Source of the DNA: an uncultured Bariatricus sp.
GTDB taxonomy: Bacteria > Bacillota > Clostridia > Lachnospirales > Lachnospiraceae
DNA length: 64,000 nucleotides
Direction: 5' to 3'
Assembly (NCBI GenBank): GCA_934307065.1
Contig: CAKRCD010000012.1
Location: 1-64,000 of the forward strand
Each line of letters opens with the position of its first letter. Within the stretch, counting starts at the first letter, position 1. The notes under the pieces are model-generated. The model had not been told where the DNA came from. It worked only from the letters and a program-made list of their open reading frames with translations, and ran no database searches. Made by a program: the position numbers and the translations under genes. This document shows, one piece after another, positions 36,904 through 46,183 of this stretch.

Positions 36904-39429
36904 ATGAAAATGGAACAGTACAATGTAACTGGGATGAGCTGTGCCGCCTGCAGCGCCAGAGTAGAAAAAGCAGTATCAAAAGTACCAGGGGTCAGTTCCT
37001 GCTCCGTAAGTCTTTTGACAAATTCCATGGGAGTAGAAGGTACGGCTTCTCCGGATGCAGTGATTAAAGCGGTAGTGGATGCCGGTTATGGAGCATCTCT
37101 TGCAGGTGCAAAGAAAGAGAGCGGCAGCAGAGGAATGGATGAGGATGCTTTAAAGGACAGAACCACTCCGGTGTTGAAGCGTAGACTCTTATATTCTCTT
37201 GGATTTTTAATTGTCCTTATGTATTTCTCCATGGGACATATGATGTGGGGATGGCCGCTTCCGAAATTTTTCGAAGGCAACCATATTGCCATGGGGCTTG
37301 TGCAGTTATTGCTTGCCGGAATCGTAATGGTCATCAATCAGAAGTTCTTCATCAGTGGATGGAAGGGACTGATTCACAAGGCACCAAACATGGATACCCT
37401 GGTTGCCATGGGTTCTATGGCATCTTTCCTTTACAGTACCTATGCATTGTTTGCTATGACCGATGCACAGCTTAAGGGAAATGCAGATGCAGTGATGTCT
37501 TATATGCATGAATTTTATTTCGAATCAGCAGCCATGATTCTGACACTGATTACTGTTGGGAAAATGTTGGAGGCCCGCTCCAAAGGAAAAACAACGGATG
37601 CGCTTAAGAGTCTGATGAAGCTGGCACCAAAGACAGCGGTCATTGTGCAGAATGATGTAGAGAAGGAAGTATCGATTGACCAGGTTAAAAAAGGTGATAT
37701 TTTTGTAGTTCGCCCGGGTGAAAATATTCCGGTGGATGGTGTCATATTAGAAGGAAGCAGTGCGGTAAATGAATCTGCACTTACCGGGGAAAGTATTCCG
37801 GTGGATAAGTCGGAAGGCGATATGGTATCTGCAGCTACTTTGAACCAGTCCGGATTCCTGAAATGCGAAGCGTCCCGTGTAGGCGAAGACACTACACTTT
37901 CCCAGATTATCCAGATGGTCAGTGACGCAGCAGCAACAAAGGCTCCGATTGCCAAAGTAGCAGATAAAGTTTCCGGTGTATTCGTACCGGCTGTTATCTC
38001 GATTGCATTTGTTACCTTTATTGTATGGATGCTGGCAGGACAGACTTTCGGATTTGCGCTTGCAAGAGCTATTTCCGTATTGGTTATCAGTTGTCCTTGC
38101 GCCCTTGGGCTTGCAACTCCAGTTGCGATTATGGTCGGTAACGGAAAAGGTGCCAAGAATGGAATTATGTTTAAGACAGCCGTATCTTTGGAAGAAACCG
38201 GAAAGATGCAGATTGTGGTTATGGATAAGACAGGAACCATTACCAGTGGAGAACCAAAGATTACGGATATTTTACCGGCAGCAGGTAAGGACGAAGAGAC
38301 CCTTCTTTCTCTTGCCTATGCATTGGAAAGAAAGAGCGAGCATCCGCTTGCAAGAGCAATTTTAACTTATGCGGAAGAACATAAGGTAGAAGCAAAAGAA
38401 GTAACGGATTTCCAGATTCTTCCTGGCAACGGGCTTACAGCTGCTTATGAAAATAAAGTTTTAAATGGCGGAAATCTGAAATTTATCCGGACCAAGGTAC
38501 AGGTATCTGCGGAAATGGAGCATCAGGCAGAGAAACTTGCGGAAGAAGGAAAAACTCCGTTATTCTTTGCAAAAGGAGAAGAACTTCTGGGAATTATCGC
38601 AGTAGCCGATGTTATTAAAGAAGACAGCCCACAGGCAGTCCGTGAACTTCAGAACATGGGAATCCATGTAGTAATGCTGACCGGTGATAACGAGCGTACA
38701 GCTAAGGCCATCGGAAAACAGGCAGGTGTGGACGAAGTCATTGCAGGTGTTCTTCCGGATGGAAAAGAACAGGTCATCAGCAGACTGCAGAAGCAGGGCA
38801 AAGTTGCCATGGTCGGTGATGGAATCAATGACGCACCGGCACTTACCAGAGCAGATATGGGAATTGCCATCGGAGCAGGAACCGATATCGCTATTGATGC
38901 GGCCGATGTTGTACTGATGAAGAGCCGTTTAAGTGATGTTCCGGCAGCAATTCGTTTGAGCCGTGCAACCTTAAGAAATATCCATGAAAACCTGTTCTGG
39001 GCATTTATTTACAATATTATTGGAATCCCGCTTGCAGCAGGTGTATGGATTCCGCTGTTTGGGTGGAAGTTGAACCCGATGTTTGGTGCAGCAGCCATGA
39101 GTTTATCAAGTTTCTGCGTTGTATCAAATGCATTGCGGCTGAATCTGTTCAAAATGTATGATGCAAGTAAGGATAAAAAAATCAAAATCAGTCACAAAAA
39201 CAATAAGGAGGAAAAGACAATGGTTAAGACAATGAAAATCGAAGGAATGATGTGTGGACACTGCTCTGGCAGAGTGAAAAAAGCTTTGGAGGAACTTCCA
39301 CAGGTAGAATCAGCAGAAGTAAGCCATGAAAATGGAACTGCAATCGTTACTTTGAATGCAGAAGTAGCAGATGATGTATTAAAACAGGCAGTAGAAGCTC
39401 AGGATTATGCTGTAATTTCCGTGGAATAA
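36904..39429 (+). CDS. copA: Copper-exporting P1B-ATPase CopA with C-terminal CopZ-like domain
   Basis: CopA pumps Cu(I) out of the cell. The 841 residues start with one HMA domain (GMSCAACS, Cys13 and Cys16). The membrane CPC motif is at 397-399, phospho-Asp441 lies in DKTGTITSG, and [16 protein letters not shown] and [16 protein letters not shown] are present. After the last helix and a Lys/Asn-rich linker, residues 773-841 form a second HMA domain (GMMCGHCSG, Cys784 and Cys787). This is unusual because extra HMA domains are normally N-terminal. It has the size of a complete CopZ chaperone; see the nested gene at 39220. Confidence 0.95.
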   Translation: MKMEQYNVTGMSCAACSARVEKAVSKVPGVSSCSVSLLTNSMGVEGTASPDAVIKAVVDAGYGASLAGAKKESGSRGMDEDALKDRTTPVLKRRLLYSLGFLIVLMYFSMGHMMWGWPLPKFFEGNHIAMGLVQLLLAGIVMVINQKFFISGWKGLIHKAPNMDTLVAMGSMASFLYSTYALFAMTDAQLKGNADAVMSYMHEFYFESAAMILTLITVGKMLEARSKGKTTDALKSLMKLAPKTAVIVQNDVEKEVSIDQVKKGDIFVVRPGENIPVDGVILEGSSAVNESALTGESIPVDKSEGDMVSAATLNQSGFLKCEASRVGEDTTLSQIIQMVSDAAATKAPIAKVADKVSGVFVPAVISIAFVTFIVWMLAGQTFGFALARAISVLVISCPCALGLATPVAIMVGNGKGAKNGIMFKTAVSLEETGKMQIVVMDKTGTITSGEPKITDILPAAGKDEETLLSLAYALERKSEHPLARAILTYAEEHKVEAKEVTDFQILPGNGLTAAYENKVLNGGNLKFIRTKVQVSAEMEHQAEKLAEEGKTPLFFAKGEELLGIIAVADVIKEDSPQAVRELQNMGIHVVMLTGDNERTAKAIGKQAGVDEVIAGVLPDGKEQVISRLQKQGKVAMVGDGINDAPALTRADMGIAIGAGTDIAIDAADVVLMKSRLSDVPAAIRLSRATLRNIHENLFWAFIYNIIGIPLAAGVWIPLFGWKLNPMFGAAAMSLSSFCVVSNALRLNLFKMYDASKDKKIKISHKNNKEEKTMVKTMKIEGMMCGHCSGRVKKALEELPQVESAEVSHENGTAIVTLNAEVADDVLKQAVEAQDYAVISVE
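39220..39429 (+). CDS. copZ: Possible separately translated CopZ copper chaperone nested in copA
   Basis: Inside copA, in the same frame, a strong ribosome site AAGGAGG (39205-39211) stands eight bases before an ATG at 39220. Starting there gives a 69-residue protein with the CXXC motif MMCGHCSG, exactly the usual CopZ length and fold. A TAA lies in another frame within CAATAAGGAGG, suggesting that separate copA and copZ genes fused by a small indel while keeping the old start site. Both a fused and a free domain may be made; this is inference from sequence. Confidence 0.55.
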   Translation: MVKTMKIEGMMCGHCSGRVKKALEELPQVESAEVSHENGTAIVTLNAEVADDVLKQAVEAQDYAVISVE

Positions 39430-39479
39430 ACAATACGTCTGCGTAGGGTTGTTACAGAAACAGTAATTTAAATGATAGA

Positions 39480-39523
39480 AAAGAGAAGTTTTGCGGCAAA
39501 GAGGCGTAGAACTTCTCTTTTTT
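39480..39523 (+). terminator. Terminator after copA
   Basis: AAAGAGAAGTT (39480-39490) pairs with AACTTCTCTTT (39510-39520) and runs into a T-tract. Confidence 0.88.
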
Positions 39524-39540
39524 GTATAAATATAAAAAAG

Positions 39541-39583
39541 TTAAGAAATACTTTGTTGCTTCTTAAGAAATATGTGGTAGAAT
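39541..39583 (+). promoter_or_regulatory. Promoter region of the dlt-like operon with direct repeats
   Basis: TAGAAT (39578-39583) is preceded after 16 bases by TTGCTT (39556-39561). TTAAGAAATA occurs at 39541-39550 and again at 39563-39572, 22 bases apart (two helical turns). This spacing suits a dimeric activator, for example a response regulator. Which one is not known. Confidence 0.45.
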
Positions 39584-39609
39584 AACGTAGGTAGAAAGGA
39601 AGAGAAGAC

Positions 39610-41121
39610 ATGGATATTACAGTTTTAGACTGGCTGGACAGAACGGCAGAACGCATTCCCGATAAGACAGCATTCATAGATGAGTCAGGCAGTCTTACAT
39701 TCAGAGAAGTAAATGAGATAGCAAAAGCAGTAGGAAGCCATCTTTTGAAATATAAAAAAGAACGTCAGCCTATTCTGGTAATGAGTGGACGGCACCGGTT
39801 TACACCGGTCTGTTTCTTAGGTGTTGTATACAGTGGCAATTTCTATGCACCGATTGATGCGACAATGCCGACTACGCGATTGTTGCAGATATTAGATGTG
39901 ATTCAGGCAGATGTCTTAATTGTGGACCGGGAGAACCAGAAGAAGGCGGAAGAACTCCAGTTTCAGGGAACGGTTCTTATTATGGAAGAACTGATGGAAT
40001 TGACAGAGACAGATGAAAAAGGACTAGCTAAAGTGAGGGGAGGAATGTCTTCTGACATGCCTCTTTATACAATTTTTACATCCGGTTCTACGGGCATTCC
40101 AAAGGGGGTTATTACTTCTCATTATTCACTGATGTGTTATATAGACGCTGTTTCGGAAGTGTTGCATATCGGAGAGGAAGACCGTATGGGAAATCAGTCT
40201 CCACTGGATTATATTGCGGCAATCCGTGATATTTATTTCCCGGTAAAGGATGGTGCAACAACGGTAATTTTGCCAAAACAATATTTTGCAGTTCCGGCAA
40301 AATTATTTGAAGCATTGAATCAATATGAAGTGACAACCTTGTGTTGGAGCAGTTCTGCACTTACCATTCCGGCGCAGATGAAGGCATTTGAATATGAAGT
40401 GCCACGTTTCTTAAAGAAAGTCTGTTTCTCTGGTTCCGTGATGCCTGGAAAGATTTTGAAAATATGGCAGGAGCACTTACCGGATATCTTGTTTGTCAAC
40501 CAGTATGGACCGACAGAGGCAACAGCATCTTGTACCTATTATGTTGTAAAAGAAAAGGTTACTGAGGATACCGTGCTTCCGATTGGAAAGCCGTATAAGC
40601 AGTACCGGATTCTTATACTGAATGAGCAGAATCAGGAGGTCCAACCGGGTGAGACCGGAGAAATATGTGTGCTTGGACCGGTATTGGCACTTGGCTATTA
40701 TGGTTCAGAAGAACGCAGTGCAAAGGCATTTGTCCAGAATCCACTGAATCATGCCTATCGGGAACTGATGTACCGTACAGGTGATTTGGGAAGCTGGCGT
40801 GAAGATGGCGAGCTGGAATTCCACGGGCGTATGGACCGTCAGGTTAAACATCTGGGTCACAGGGTAGAACTGTCTGAACTGGAAAGTGCAGCAGAAAAAA
40901 TAGAGGGTGTGACAGAAAGCTGCGCTCTTTATGATAAAGAAAAAGAATTATTATATCTGTTCTATACAGGAGAAGCAGATAAAAAGCAGATTTCCATTGC
41001 AATGCGGGAAATGCTGCCGGGATTCATGGTCCCGAGAAAAATCATGAATCTGCCGGAGATACCAAGGCTTCCGAACGGAAAGACGGATATGGTTACATTA
41101 AAATCTTATTTTAAACACTAA
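39610..41121 (+). CDS. DltA-like adenylation enzyme with altered substrate pocket
   Basis: The 503-residue ANL ligase would activate a carboxylic acid and load it on the carrier protein encoded downstream. Core motifs are TIFTSGSTGIPKGV, NQYGPTEATASCTYY, YRTGDLGSWREDGELEFHGR and NGKTD near the end. Aligned by eye with Bacillus DltA, the Asp that holds the substrate alpha-amino group (in FSFDLS) becomes Ile202, with Asp200 and Arg206 nearby, and the Cys linked to D-Ala choice (in FCGEVLP) becomes Ser274. The substrate is therefore probably not D-alanine. Family certain, substrate unknown. Confidence 0.85.
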   Translation: MDITVLDWLDRTAERIPDKTAFIDESGSLTFREVNEIAKAVGSHLLKYKKERQPILVMSGRHRFTPVCFLGVVYSGNFYAPIDATMPTTRLLQILDVIQADVLIVDRENQKKAEELQFQGTVLIMEELMELTETDEKGLAKVRGGMSSDMPLYTIFTSGSTGIPKGVITSHYSLMCYIDAVSEVLHIGEEDRMGNQSPLDYIAAIRDIYFPVKDGATTVILPKQYFAVPAKLFEALNQYEVTTLCWSSSALTIPAQMKAFEYEVPRFLKKVCFSGSVMPGKILKIWQEHLPDILFVNQYGPTEATASCTYYVVKEKVTEDTVLPIGKPYKQYRILILNEQNQEVQPGETGEICVLGPVLALGYYGSEERSAKAFVQNPLNHAYRELMYRTGDLGSWREDGELEFHGRMDRQVKHLGHRVELSELESAAEKIEGVTESCALYDKEKELLYLFYTGEADKKQISIAMREMLPGFMVPRKIMNLPEIPRLPNGKTDMVTLKSYFKH

Positions 41122-41149
41122 GCGTGTGAAGATGTAAGTACTATAAATC

Positions 41150-41178
41150 ATATTTCAAGCATTGGATGCGTGAAATAT
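41150..41178 (+). promoter_or_regulatory. Hairpin between the adenylation and carrier genes
   Basis: ATATTTCA (41150-41157) pairs with TGAAATAT (41171-41178), extended by GC/GC inside. There is no T-run, so it is more likely an mRNA processing or stability element than a terminator. Confidence 0.4.
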
Positions 41179-41206
41179 CATGTTATACAGGAAAAGGAGA
41201 AGAACA

Positions 41207-41434
41207 ATGGATGAATTAATGGAAATTTTGGAAGATTTAAGACCGGATGTGGATTTCGGAGCAGAGAAAGCACTGATTGATGACCATGTACTGGAATCAT
41301 TTGATATCGTATCGTTAGTAGGAGAAATAACAGAAGCTTTTGATATTGAAATTAATCCGGCTGAGCTGATTCCGGAGAACTTCAATTCAGCAGAAGCTAT
41401 GTGGAAAATGATTGAAAGATTGCAGGATGAGTAA
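41207..41434 (+). CDS. DltC-like acyl carrier protein
   Basis: The 75-residue four-helix carrier carries the phosphopantetheine Ser31 in HVLESFDIVSLVGEI, slightly different from the DSL of fatty-acid ACPs and near the DltC pattern. The start at 41207 is set by AAAAGGAGAAGAACA; the in-frame ATG at 41180 lacks a ribosome site. It lies between the adenylation enzyme and a PLP enzyme, so both probably act on it. The next gene begins at or overlapping its stop codon. Confidence 0.88.
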   Translation: MDELMEILEDLRPDVDFGAEKALIDDHVLESFDIVSLVGEITEAFDIEINPAELIPENFNSAEAMWKMIERLQDE

Positions 41435-41435
41435 A

Positions 41436-42626
41436 ATGAACAAGGAATTATTACTTCAGATGGCAGAAAAATATGGAACACCGCTTTACATCTTTAACAC
41501 AGATGTGTTTCGTGAAAGAGCAGAACTGGTAAAACGGGAGTTTGGAAAAAAGGTACATTGCTGTTTTTCCATTAAAGCAAATCCATTCCTGCTTCAGGAT
41601 ATGCCGGAATGTTTTTCCAATTATGAAGTCTGTAGTCCGGGAGAACTTACGATATGTGAAAAAACCGGTACAGATATGAGCAAAATTATTTTTTCCGGAG
41701 TCAATAAGAGATATTCAGAAGTGGCAAGAGCAATGGATGACGGAGTGGGAACATTTACCGCAGAGAGCAGGCTGCATGTAGAGCTGATTCAGAGTTGTGC
41801 GTCCGAACGAAATAAAGTGGTTCCGGTGCTTCTGCGCTTAACCGGTGGAAGTCAGTTTGGTATGGATGAGACAGATATTTTGGATATTGTAAGAAATCAG
41901 GAGAGCTATCCGAATATTCAGATTGTGGGACTTCATTATTTTACCGGTACCCAGAAGAAAAAAGTGACTGTGATTGAGAAAGAACTGCGCAAGCTGGATG
42001 AATTTGCGCAGAGATTACTTGCGGAAACCGGATTCTCAATAGAACGGATAGAATATGGAACCGGGTTGAATGTGGACTATTTTGGCGAAGATCCGGATGA
42101 ATGGGAAGAAGCACTTCTCAAAGAGGCCGCAGTATTTGTCCGTGAAATGGGTGAGAAATATCATCTGACGATTGAAATGGGAAGATTTTTCGCAGCACCA
42201 TGCGGAACATATATTACCAGAGTAGAAGATGTGAAGACAAATCAGGGGTATCACTATGCCATTTGCGATGGCGGCTTAAACCAGCTCAAATATGACGGGC
42301 AGGTAAAGGGGATGCAGACACCGGAAATCGTGCGGCTGAACAGAGAAGAAGAAGGAAGCGTGAAAGAGCGTTATACGTTATGCGGAAGTCTCTGTACTAC
42401 TGCAGATGTGCTTGCTACTATTCAGACTGATAAGTTGGAAATTGGAGATTTATTGGCATTTGGACGTACAGGCGCATATTCTGTGATGGAAGGGATGGCT
42501 GTGTTTCTAAGCAGGGAAATGCCAGCGGTAGTGTTGTATTCGGAAATGACAGGTGCCCGTCTTGTCCGCGATTTTATATATACAGATATATTTAATACAC
42601 CAGACAACAGGGAAGGACAGAGGTAA
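41436..42626 (+). CDS. PLP-dependent fold-III decarboxylase (diaminopimelate decarboxylase-like)
   Basis: The protein has 396 residues from the ATG at 41436, preceded by GCAGGATG; an ATG at 41427 overlapping the carrier stop is possible. PLP Lys47 lies in CCFSIKANPF. Further family motifs are TGGSQFGMD, GLHYFTGTQ, EMGRFF (Arg250), CGSLC (316-320) and GAYS (346-349). EMGR replaces the usual EPGR and CGS the usual CES of LysA. Fold-III enzymes include LysA, ornithine decarboxylases and carrier-bound aspartyl decarboxylases such as VinO. No other lysine gene is near, and its place in a dlt-like operon argues for acting on a carrier-bound or precursor amino acid. Confidence 0.82.
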   Translation: MNKELLLQMAEKYGTPLYIFNTDVFRERAELVKREFGKKVHCCFSIKANPFLLQDMPECFSNYEVCSPGELTICEKTGTDMSKIIFSGVNKRYSEVARAMDDGVGTFTAESRLHVELIQSCASERNKVVPVLLRLTGGSQFGMDETDILDIVRNQESYPNIQIVGLHYFTGTQKKKVTVIEKELRKLDEFAQRLLAETGFSIERIEYGTGLNVDYFGEDPDEWEEALLKEAAVFVREMGEKYHLTIEMGRFFAAPCGTYITRVEDVKTNQGYHYAICDGGLNQLKYDGQVKGMQTPEIVRLNREEEGSVKERYTLCGSLCTTADVLATIQTDKLEIGDLLAFGRTGAYSVMEGMAVFLSREMPAVVLYSEMTGARLVRDFIYTDIFNTPDNREGQR

Positions 42627-42631
42627 CGCAC

Positions 42632-44257
42632 GTGGGTTATACAACAATTACATTTTTGATTTTTACGCTGCTCGTTGTAGCAGCGTATTATATGTTTCCG
42701 GTTAAGAAGTATCAGTGGACGGTGCTTTTAGCAGCAAGTTATGTATTTTACCTCTGGGCAAGCTGGCGTTATGTGATTTTTATTTTAATCACTACCTATA
42801 CGGTTTATTTTGCTGCGCTGGCCATGTACCGGAACATCAAAGAAGCAAAAGAAACAGTGGCACAGCATAAAAAAGAATGGGACAAAGAACAGAAGAAACA
42901 GTACAAAGAGAGTATGAAAAAGAAGCGGAAACGGCTTCTGATTCTGGTGCTTGTGCTGAATCTTGGTATCCTGGTATTTTTGAAATATTTTAATCTGTTT
43001 GCAGGCGGACTGAATACGCTGCTTGGTTTTACCGGCATAGAAGCTTCTGTTCCGATTTTAAAATTATTTCTTCCGCTGGGTATTTCTTTCTATACTTTTC
43101 AGTCTACAGGATATTTGATAGATGTTTACCGGGAGAAAATTGAGCCGGAAATAAATCCGGCAAAATATGCGCTGTTTGTGTCCTTTTTTCCTCAGATTAT
43201 TCAAGGACCAATCAGTTTTTATGATCAGTTGGCACACCAGTTATATGCGGAGCATTCATTTTCTTATAAGAATCTGAAATACGGAGCATTTTTGATGCTT
43301 TGGGGATATCTGAAAAAGATGGTGATTGCTGACCGTGCAGTCAGTCTGATTAATACAGTGACGGCAGATTACCGGCAGTATAGTGGGACGGTCATTCTGA
43401 TAACAGTTCTGGTGTATGCGTTACAGTTGTATGCAGACTTCTCCGGGGGGATTGATATTTCCAGAGGATTTGCCGAAATTCTTGGTATCCAGATGGCAGA
43501 AAACTTCAAACGTCCTTATTTTGCGGTAAATATTAATGATTACTGGAGACGTTGGCATATTACTTTAGGCGCATGGATGAAGAATTATGTGTTTTATTCC
43601 CTTGCCATGTCCAAACGTTTCCTGAAAATGGGGAAGGATTTAAAGCAGAAGTATGGATCGAACCCGGTGGGTGCTCATGTGGCAAAGGTTTTGCCGACGG
43701 GAATTGCTTCATTTATCACATTTTTATCAGTAGGAATCTGGCACGGAGCGAACATGAAATATGTGGCTTTCGGTATCTGGAATGGCGGTGTGATTATGGT
43801 GTCCATTCTGATGCAGCCGCTTTTTGATAAAGCAGTTGCGAAACTGAAAATTCGGACAAAAAGTCTTTGGTGGAAAGCCTTTCAGATATTGCGTACTTTT
43901 GTGATTGTGCTGATAGGATATATGTTTGATATCGGAGCAAATTTCACATCAGCTATGCATATGTTAGGAAGATGTGTGACGGACTTTAGTCTGAACAAAT
44001 GTAAAGTGATGGAACAGATTACATCATGTGGTCTGACATTGGAAGATTATAAGCTTTTACTGATCATGACAGTGTTGATTTTTATTGTCAGTTTGATTCA
44101 GGAGCGGCATCCGGATACAACCATGCGGGCTTTACTGGAACAGAAACATCCGAAAATGCAGTGGGTGGTTTTGTTTGCTGGATTGGCAATGATTGCTATA
44201 TTTGGAATGTACGGACCGGGAGTGAGTGCATCGGATTTTGTATACATGCAGTTTTAA
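42632..44257 (+). CDS. MBOAT O-acyltransferase, DltB-like
   Basis: This 541-residue polytopic protein starts at GTG (AGAGGTAACGCAC upstream). MBOAT features are FFPQIIQGPISFY, LYADFSGGIDISRGFAEILG and the catalytic His371 in LSVGIWHGANMKYVAFG. In Dlt systems this channel-like enzyme takes the aminoacyl group from the carrier protein and moves it across the membrane. A Lys-rich cytoplasmic loop (about 68-105) could bind the acidic carrier. Alginate-acetylase-like MBOATs are the alternative, but the carrier and DltD-like neighbours favour a Dlt role. Confidence 0.87.
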   Translation: MGYTTITFLIFTLLVVAAYYMFPVKKYQWTVLLAASYVFYLWASWRYVIFILITTYTVYFAALAMYRNIKEAKETVAQHKKEWDKEQKKQYKESMKKKRKRLLILVLVLNLGILVFLKYFNLFAGGLNTLLGFTGIEASVPILKLFLPLGISFYTFQSTGYLIDVYREKIEPEINPAKYALFVSFFPQIIQGPISFYDQLAHQLYAEHSFSYKNLKYGAFLMLWGYLKKMVIADRAVSLINTVTADYRQYSGTVILITVLVYALQLYADFSGGIDISRGFAEILGIQMAENFKRPYFAVNINDYWRRWHITLGAWMKNYVFYSLAMSKRFLKMGKDLKQKYGSNPVGAHVAKVLPTGIASFITFLSVGIWHGANMKYVAFGIWNGGVIMVSILMQPLFDKAVAKLKIRTKSLWWKAFQILRTFVIVLIGYMFDIGANFTSAMHMLGRCVTDFSLNKCKVMEQITSCGLTLEDYKLLLIMTVLIFIVSLIQERHPDTTMRALLEQKHPKMQWVVLFAGLAMIAIFGMYGPGVSASDFVYMQF

Positions 44258-44268
44258 AGGAAGTATAG

Positions 44269-45414
44269 ATGATGAATAAAAAAAGAATTGTAAAATTGTG
44301 CTGCTTTGGACTGATATTTCTTTTGTTCTTAAGCGGAGTGTCAGCATTTCTCCAGGTAAACAGTTTTTCAGATGGTTTGAGAATTAAAGGATTTTATCTG
44401 GAACCGGAAAACAGTCTGGATGTGGTGACAATCGGTGCCAGTGAAACTTATACAGCCATAGCACCGGGAATGCTCTGGGATGAGTATGGATTTACCAGCT
44501 ATGATTTTTCTACTGCAGGAAGTCCCATTGCCATAGTGAAATCTCAGGTAAAGGAAGTGTTAAAGCATCAAACACCGAAGTTGATTGTGATTGAACTGAA
44601 TGGGGCGCTTCAGAAAAATGATTCGTATCAGACGGATGAAAACCGGCTTCGAAAATATATTGATAATATGCCGTGGTCTGCAAACAAGGTGGAAACAATT
44701 TCAGAACTAATCCCGAAGAAGGAGCAGATTAATTATTTCGTGCCGTTTCTGAAATATCATTCCAACTGGCAGAGCTGGGATATGTGTCTGGCAAATCTCT
44801 ATGTCCAGACAAGAATGCGTCTGGAAGGCGGAAGTGGATTGAAAGGTTTTCAGACATATACAGATAAAACAGTGGCTTCAAGTGAGGTACTAGATGTTAC
44901 GAATGACAGAACGATGCTATCACTCACAGATATGTCAGAATATTATCTGCGGGATTTGCTGCAGTATCTAAAGGATGAAAAGATTGACAATGTGCTCTTT
45001 ATGCGTATTCCGCACAGAATTACAGAGAAAACATATCCGGTATACCAGCGTGCCAATGAAGCGGAAAAGATTATTAAAGAATACGGATTTTCTTATGTGG
45101 ATTTTGAGGCACAGAAAGAAGCAATCGGCCTGGATATGACGGAAGACTTTTATAATGACCATCATATGAATTTATATGGACAGGAGAAATTTACCAAGTA
45201 CTTTGGCAAATATCTGGTAGAACATTATGGATTGAATAAAAGTGAACACTCAGAAACAGTTGTGAAAGCCTGGGATAGAGCTGCGGAAGAAACTGATGAA
45301 TGTATCAGCTATACCAGGAAGATGCTGGAAAAAAAGAAGAAAGCAACAATCAATGAGGGGTGGAAAGAATTAAAAAAGTACGATTTGGACTTTTCGACAA
45401 ACAAAAGTAAATAA
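44269..45414 (+). CDS. DltD-like SGNH-type envelope protein
   Basis: The 381-residue protein has one N-terminal membrane helix and an extracellular SGNH-like domain: GASETYTAI with Ser58, ELNGALQ, and DHHMNLYGQEKF with Asp297 and His299. DltD and the AlgJ/AlgX relatives use this Ser-Asp-His set to move acyl groups to extracellular polymers. It starts 12 bases after the MBOAT gene (AAAGGAAGTATAG) and closes the operon before a terminator. The C-terminal 50 residues are a Lys/Glu-rich tail. Confidence 0.83.
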   Translation: MMNKKRIVKLCCFGLIFLLFLSGVSAFLQVNSFSDGLRIKGFYLEPENSLDVVTIGASETYTAIAPGMLWDEYGFTSYDFSTAGSPIAIVKSQVKEVLKHQTPKLIVIELNGALQKNDSYQTDENRLRKYIDNMPWSANKVETISELIPKKEQINYFVPFLKYHSNWQSWDMCLANLYVQTRMRLEGGSGLKGFQTYTDKTVASSEVLDVTNDRTMLSLTDMSEYYLRDLLQYLKDEKIDNVLFMRIPHRITEKTYPVYQRANEAEKIIKEYGFSYVDFEAQKEAIGLDMTEDFYNDHHMNLYGQEKFTKYFGKYLVEHYGLNKSEHSETVVKAWDRAAEETDECISYTRKMLEKKKKATINEGWKELKKYDLDFSTNKSK

Positions 45415-45457
45415 AAAATAAAATCTCCTGGAAGTGATATCTCCATGTGAGGTGAAT

Positions 45458-45508
45458 GCGTGCAATCTAGTGTGGCGAAAGAGCTGCAGAGATTGCACGC
45501 TTTTTTTG
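45458..45508 (+). terminator. Terminator of the dlt-like operon
   Basis: GCGTGCAATCT (45458-45468) pairs perfectly with AGATTGCACGC (45490-45500), then TTTTTTT. Confidence 0.92.
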
Positions 45509-45590
45509 AAATCTGACAATAAATAATTAGATTTCTAATAAAAATAGTGGGAGAAAATATTATAAAAATATAAAATTATAGGAGAAATGC

Positions 45591-45637
45591 TTGACATTTG
45601 TGGTTTACATAAATAGAATATTCGTTAGCTATCTAAC
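45591..45637 (+). promoter_or_regulatory. marR promoter and MarR-type operator
   Basis: TTGACA (45591-45596), 17 bases, TAGAAT (45614-45619). GTTAG-CTAT-CTAAC (45624-45637) is a perfect dyad over the transcription start, ideally placed for autorepression by the MarR protein made just downstream. Confidence 0.75.
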
Positions 45638-45655
45638 TAAATGGAGGTAAATAGA

Positions 45656-46147
45656 TTGAAGGAAAAGAATTCTTTTTTGGATGATATGTGTGTAAATCCG
45701 ATGAATATGCCACTGCAGGTATTGATGCATCAGGTGTTACATATGGAAAAACAGTATATGAACCGGCTGATGCAGCCCATTGACTTGAAGCACGGGCAGG
45801 CGGCTATTTTGTTTGTATTGTGGAAGAAGGGACCGGTGTCACAGCGTGAACTGGCAGACATGATGCAGTTGAAGCCACCGTCGATTACAGCAGCACTTCA
45901 GAAGCTGGAAAAGCGGAAATTCATTGAACGCACACCGGATGAGAAGGACCAGAGAGTACTCCGGATTCAGATTACAGAGGCAGGCAAGGAATGCCTGTTA
46001 AGTATGCGTGATATTGATATATCCGTGAAGAGACAGTTATTCCAGAACATTACAGAGGAAGAGCGCATGCTGCTTCGTAGATTATTTATACAGATGAGGG
46101 AAAATATGATGGAGGTGGAAACACTGGAGCATCCCTCCATCTCATAA
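45656..46147 (+). CDS. MarR-family transcriptional repressor
   Basis: The protein has 163 residues using a TTG start at 45656, chosen because GGAGG (45643-45647) lies eight bases before it; the ATG at 45641 falls on that ribosome site and directly after the operator. The winged helix includes GPVSQRELADMMQLKPPSITAALQKLEKRKFIERTPDEKDQRVLRIQIT, typical MarR. It probably represses itself and the exporter genes that begin 36 bases downstream, with release by a drug-like ligand. Confidence 0.9.
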   Translation: MKEKNSFLDDMCVNPMNMPLQVLMHQVLHMEKQYMNRLMQPIDLKHGQAAILFVLWKKGPVSQRELADMMQLKPPSITAALQKLEKRKFIERTPDEKDQRVLRIQITEAGKECLLSMRDIDISVKRQLFQNITEEERMLLRRLFIQMRENMMEVETLEHPSIS

Positions 46148-46183
46148 AATGAATTTATAAAGACAGAAAGGAAATGCACAGTT

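Noticed and set aside
45641..45655. ATG at 45641 as the marR start
   Set aside because: It lies directly on the GGAGG sequence and next to the operator with no ribosome site of its own; the TTG at 45656 is correctly spaced.
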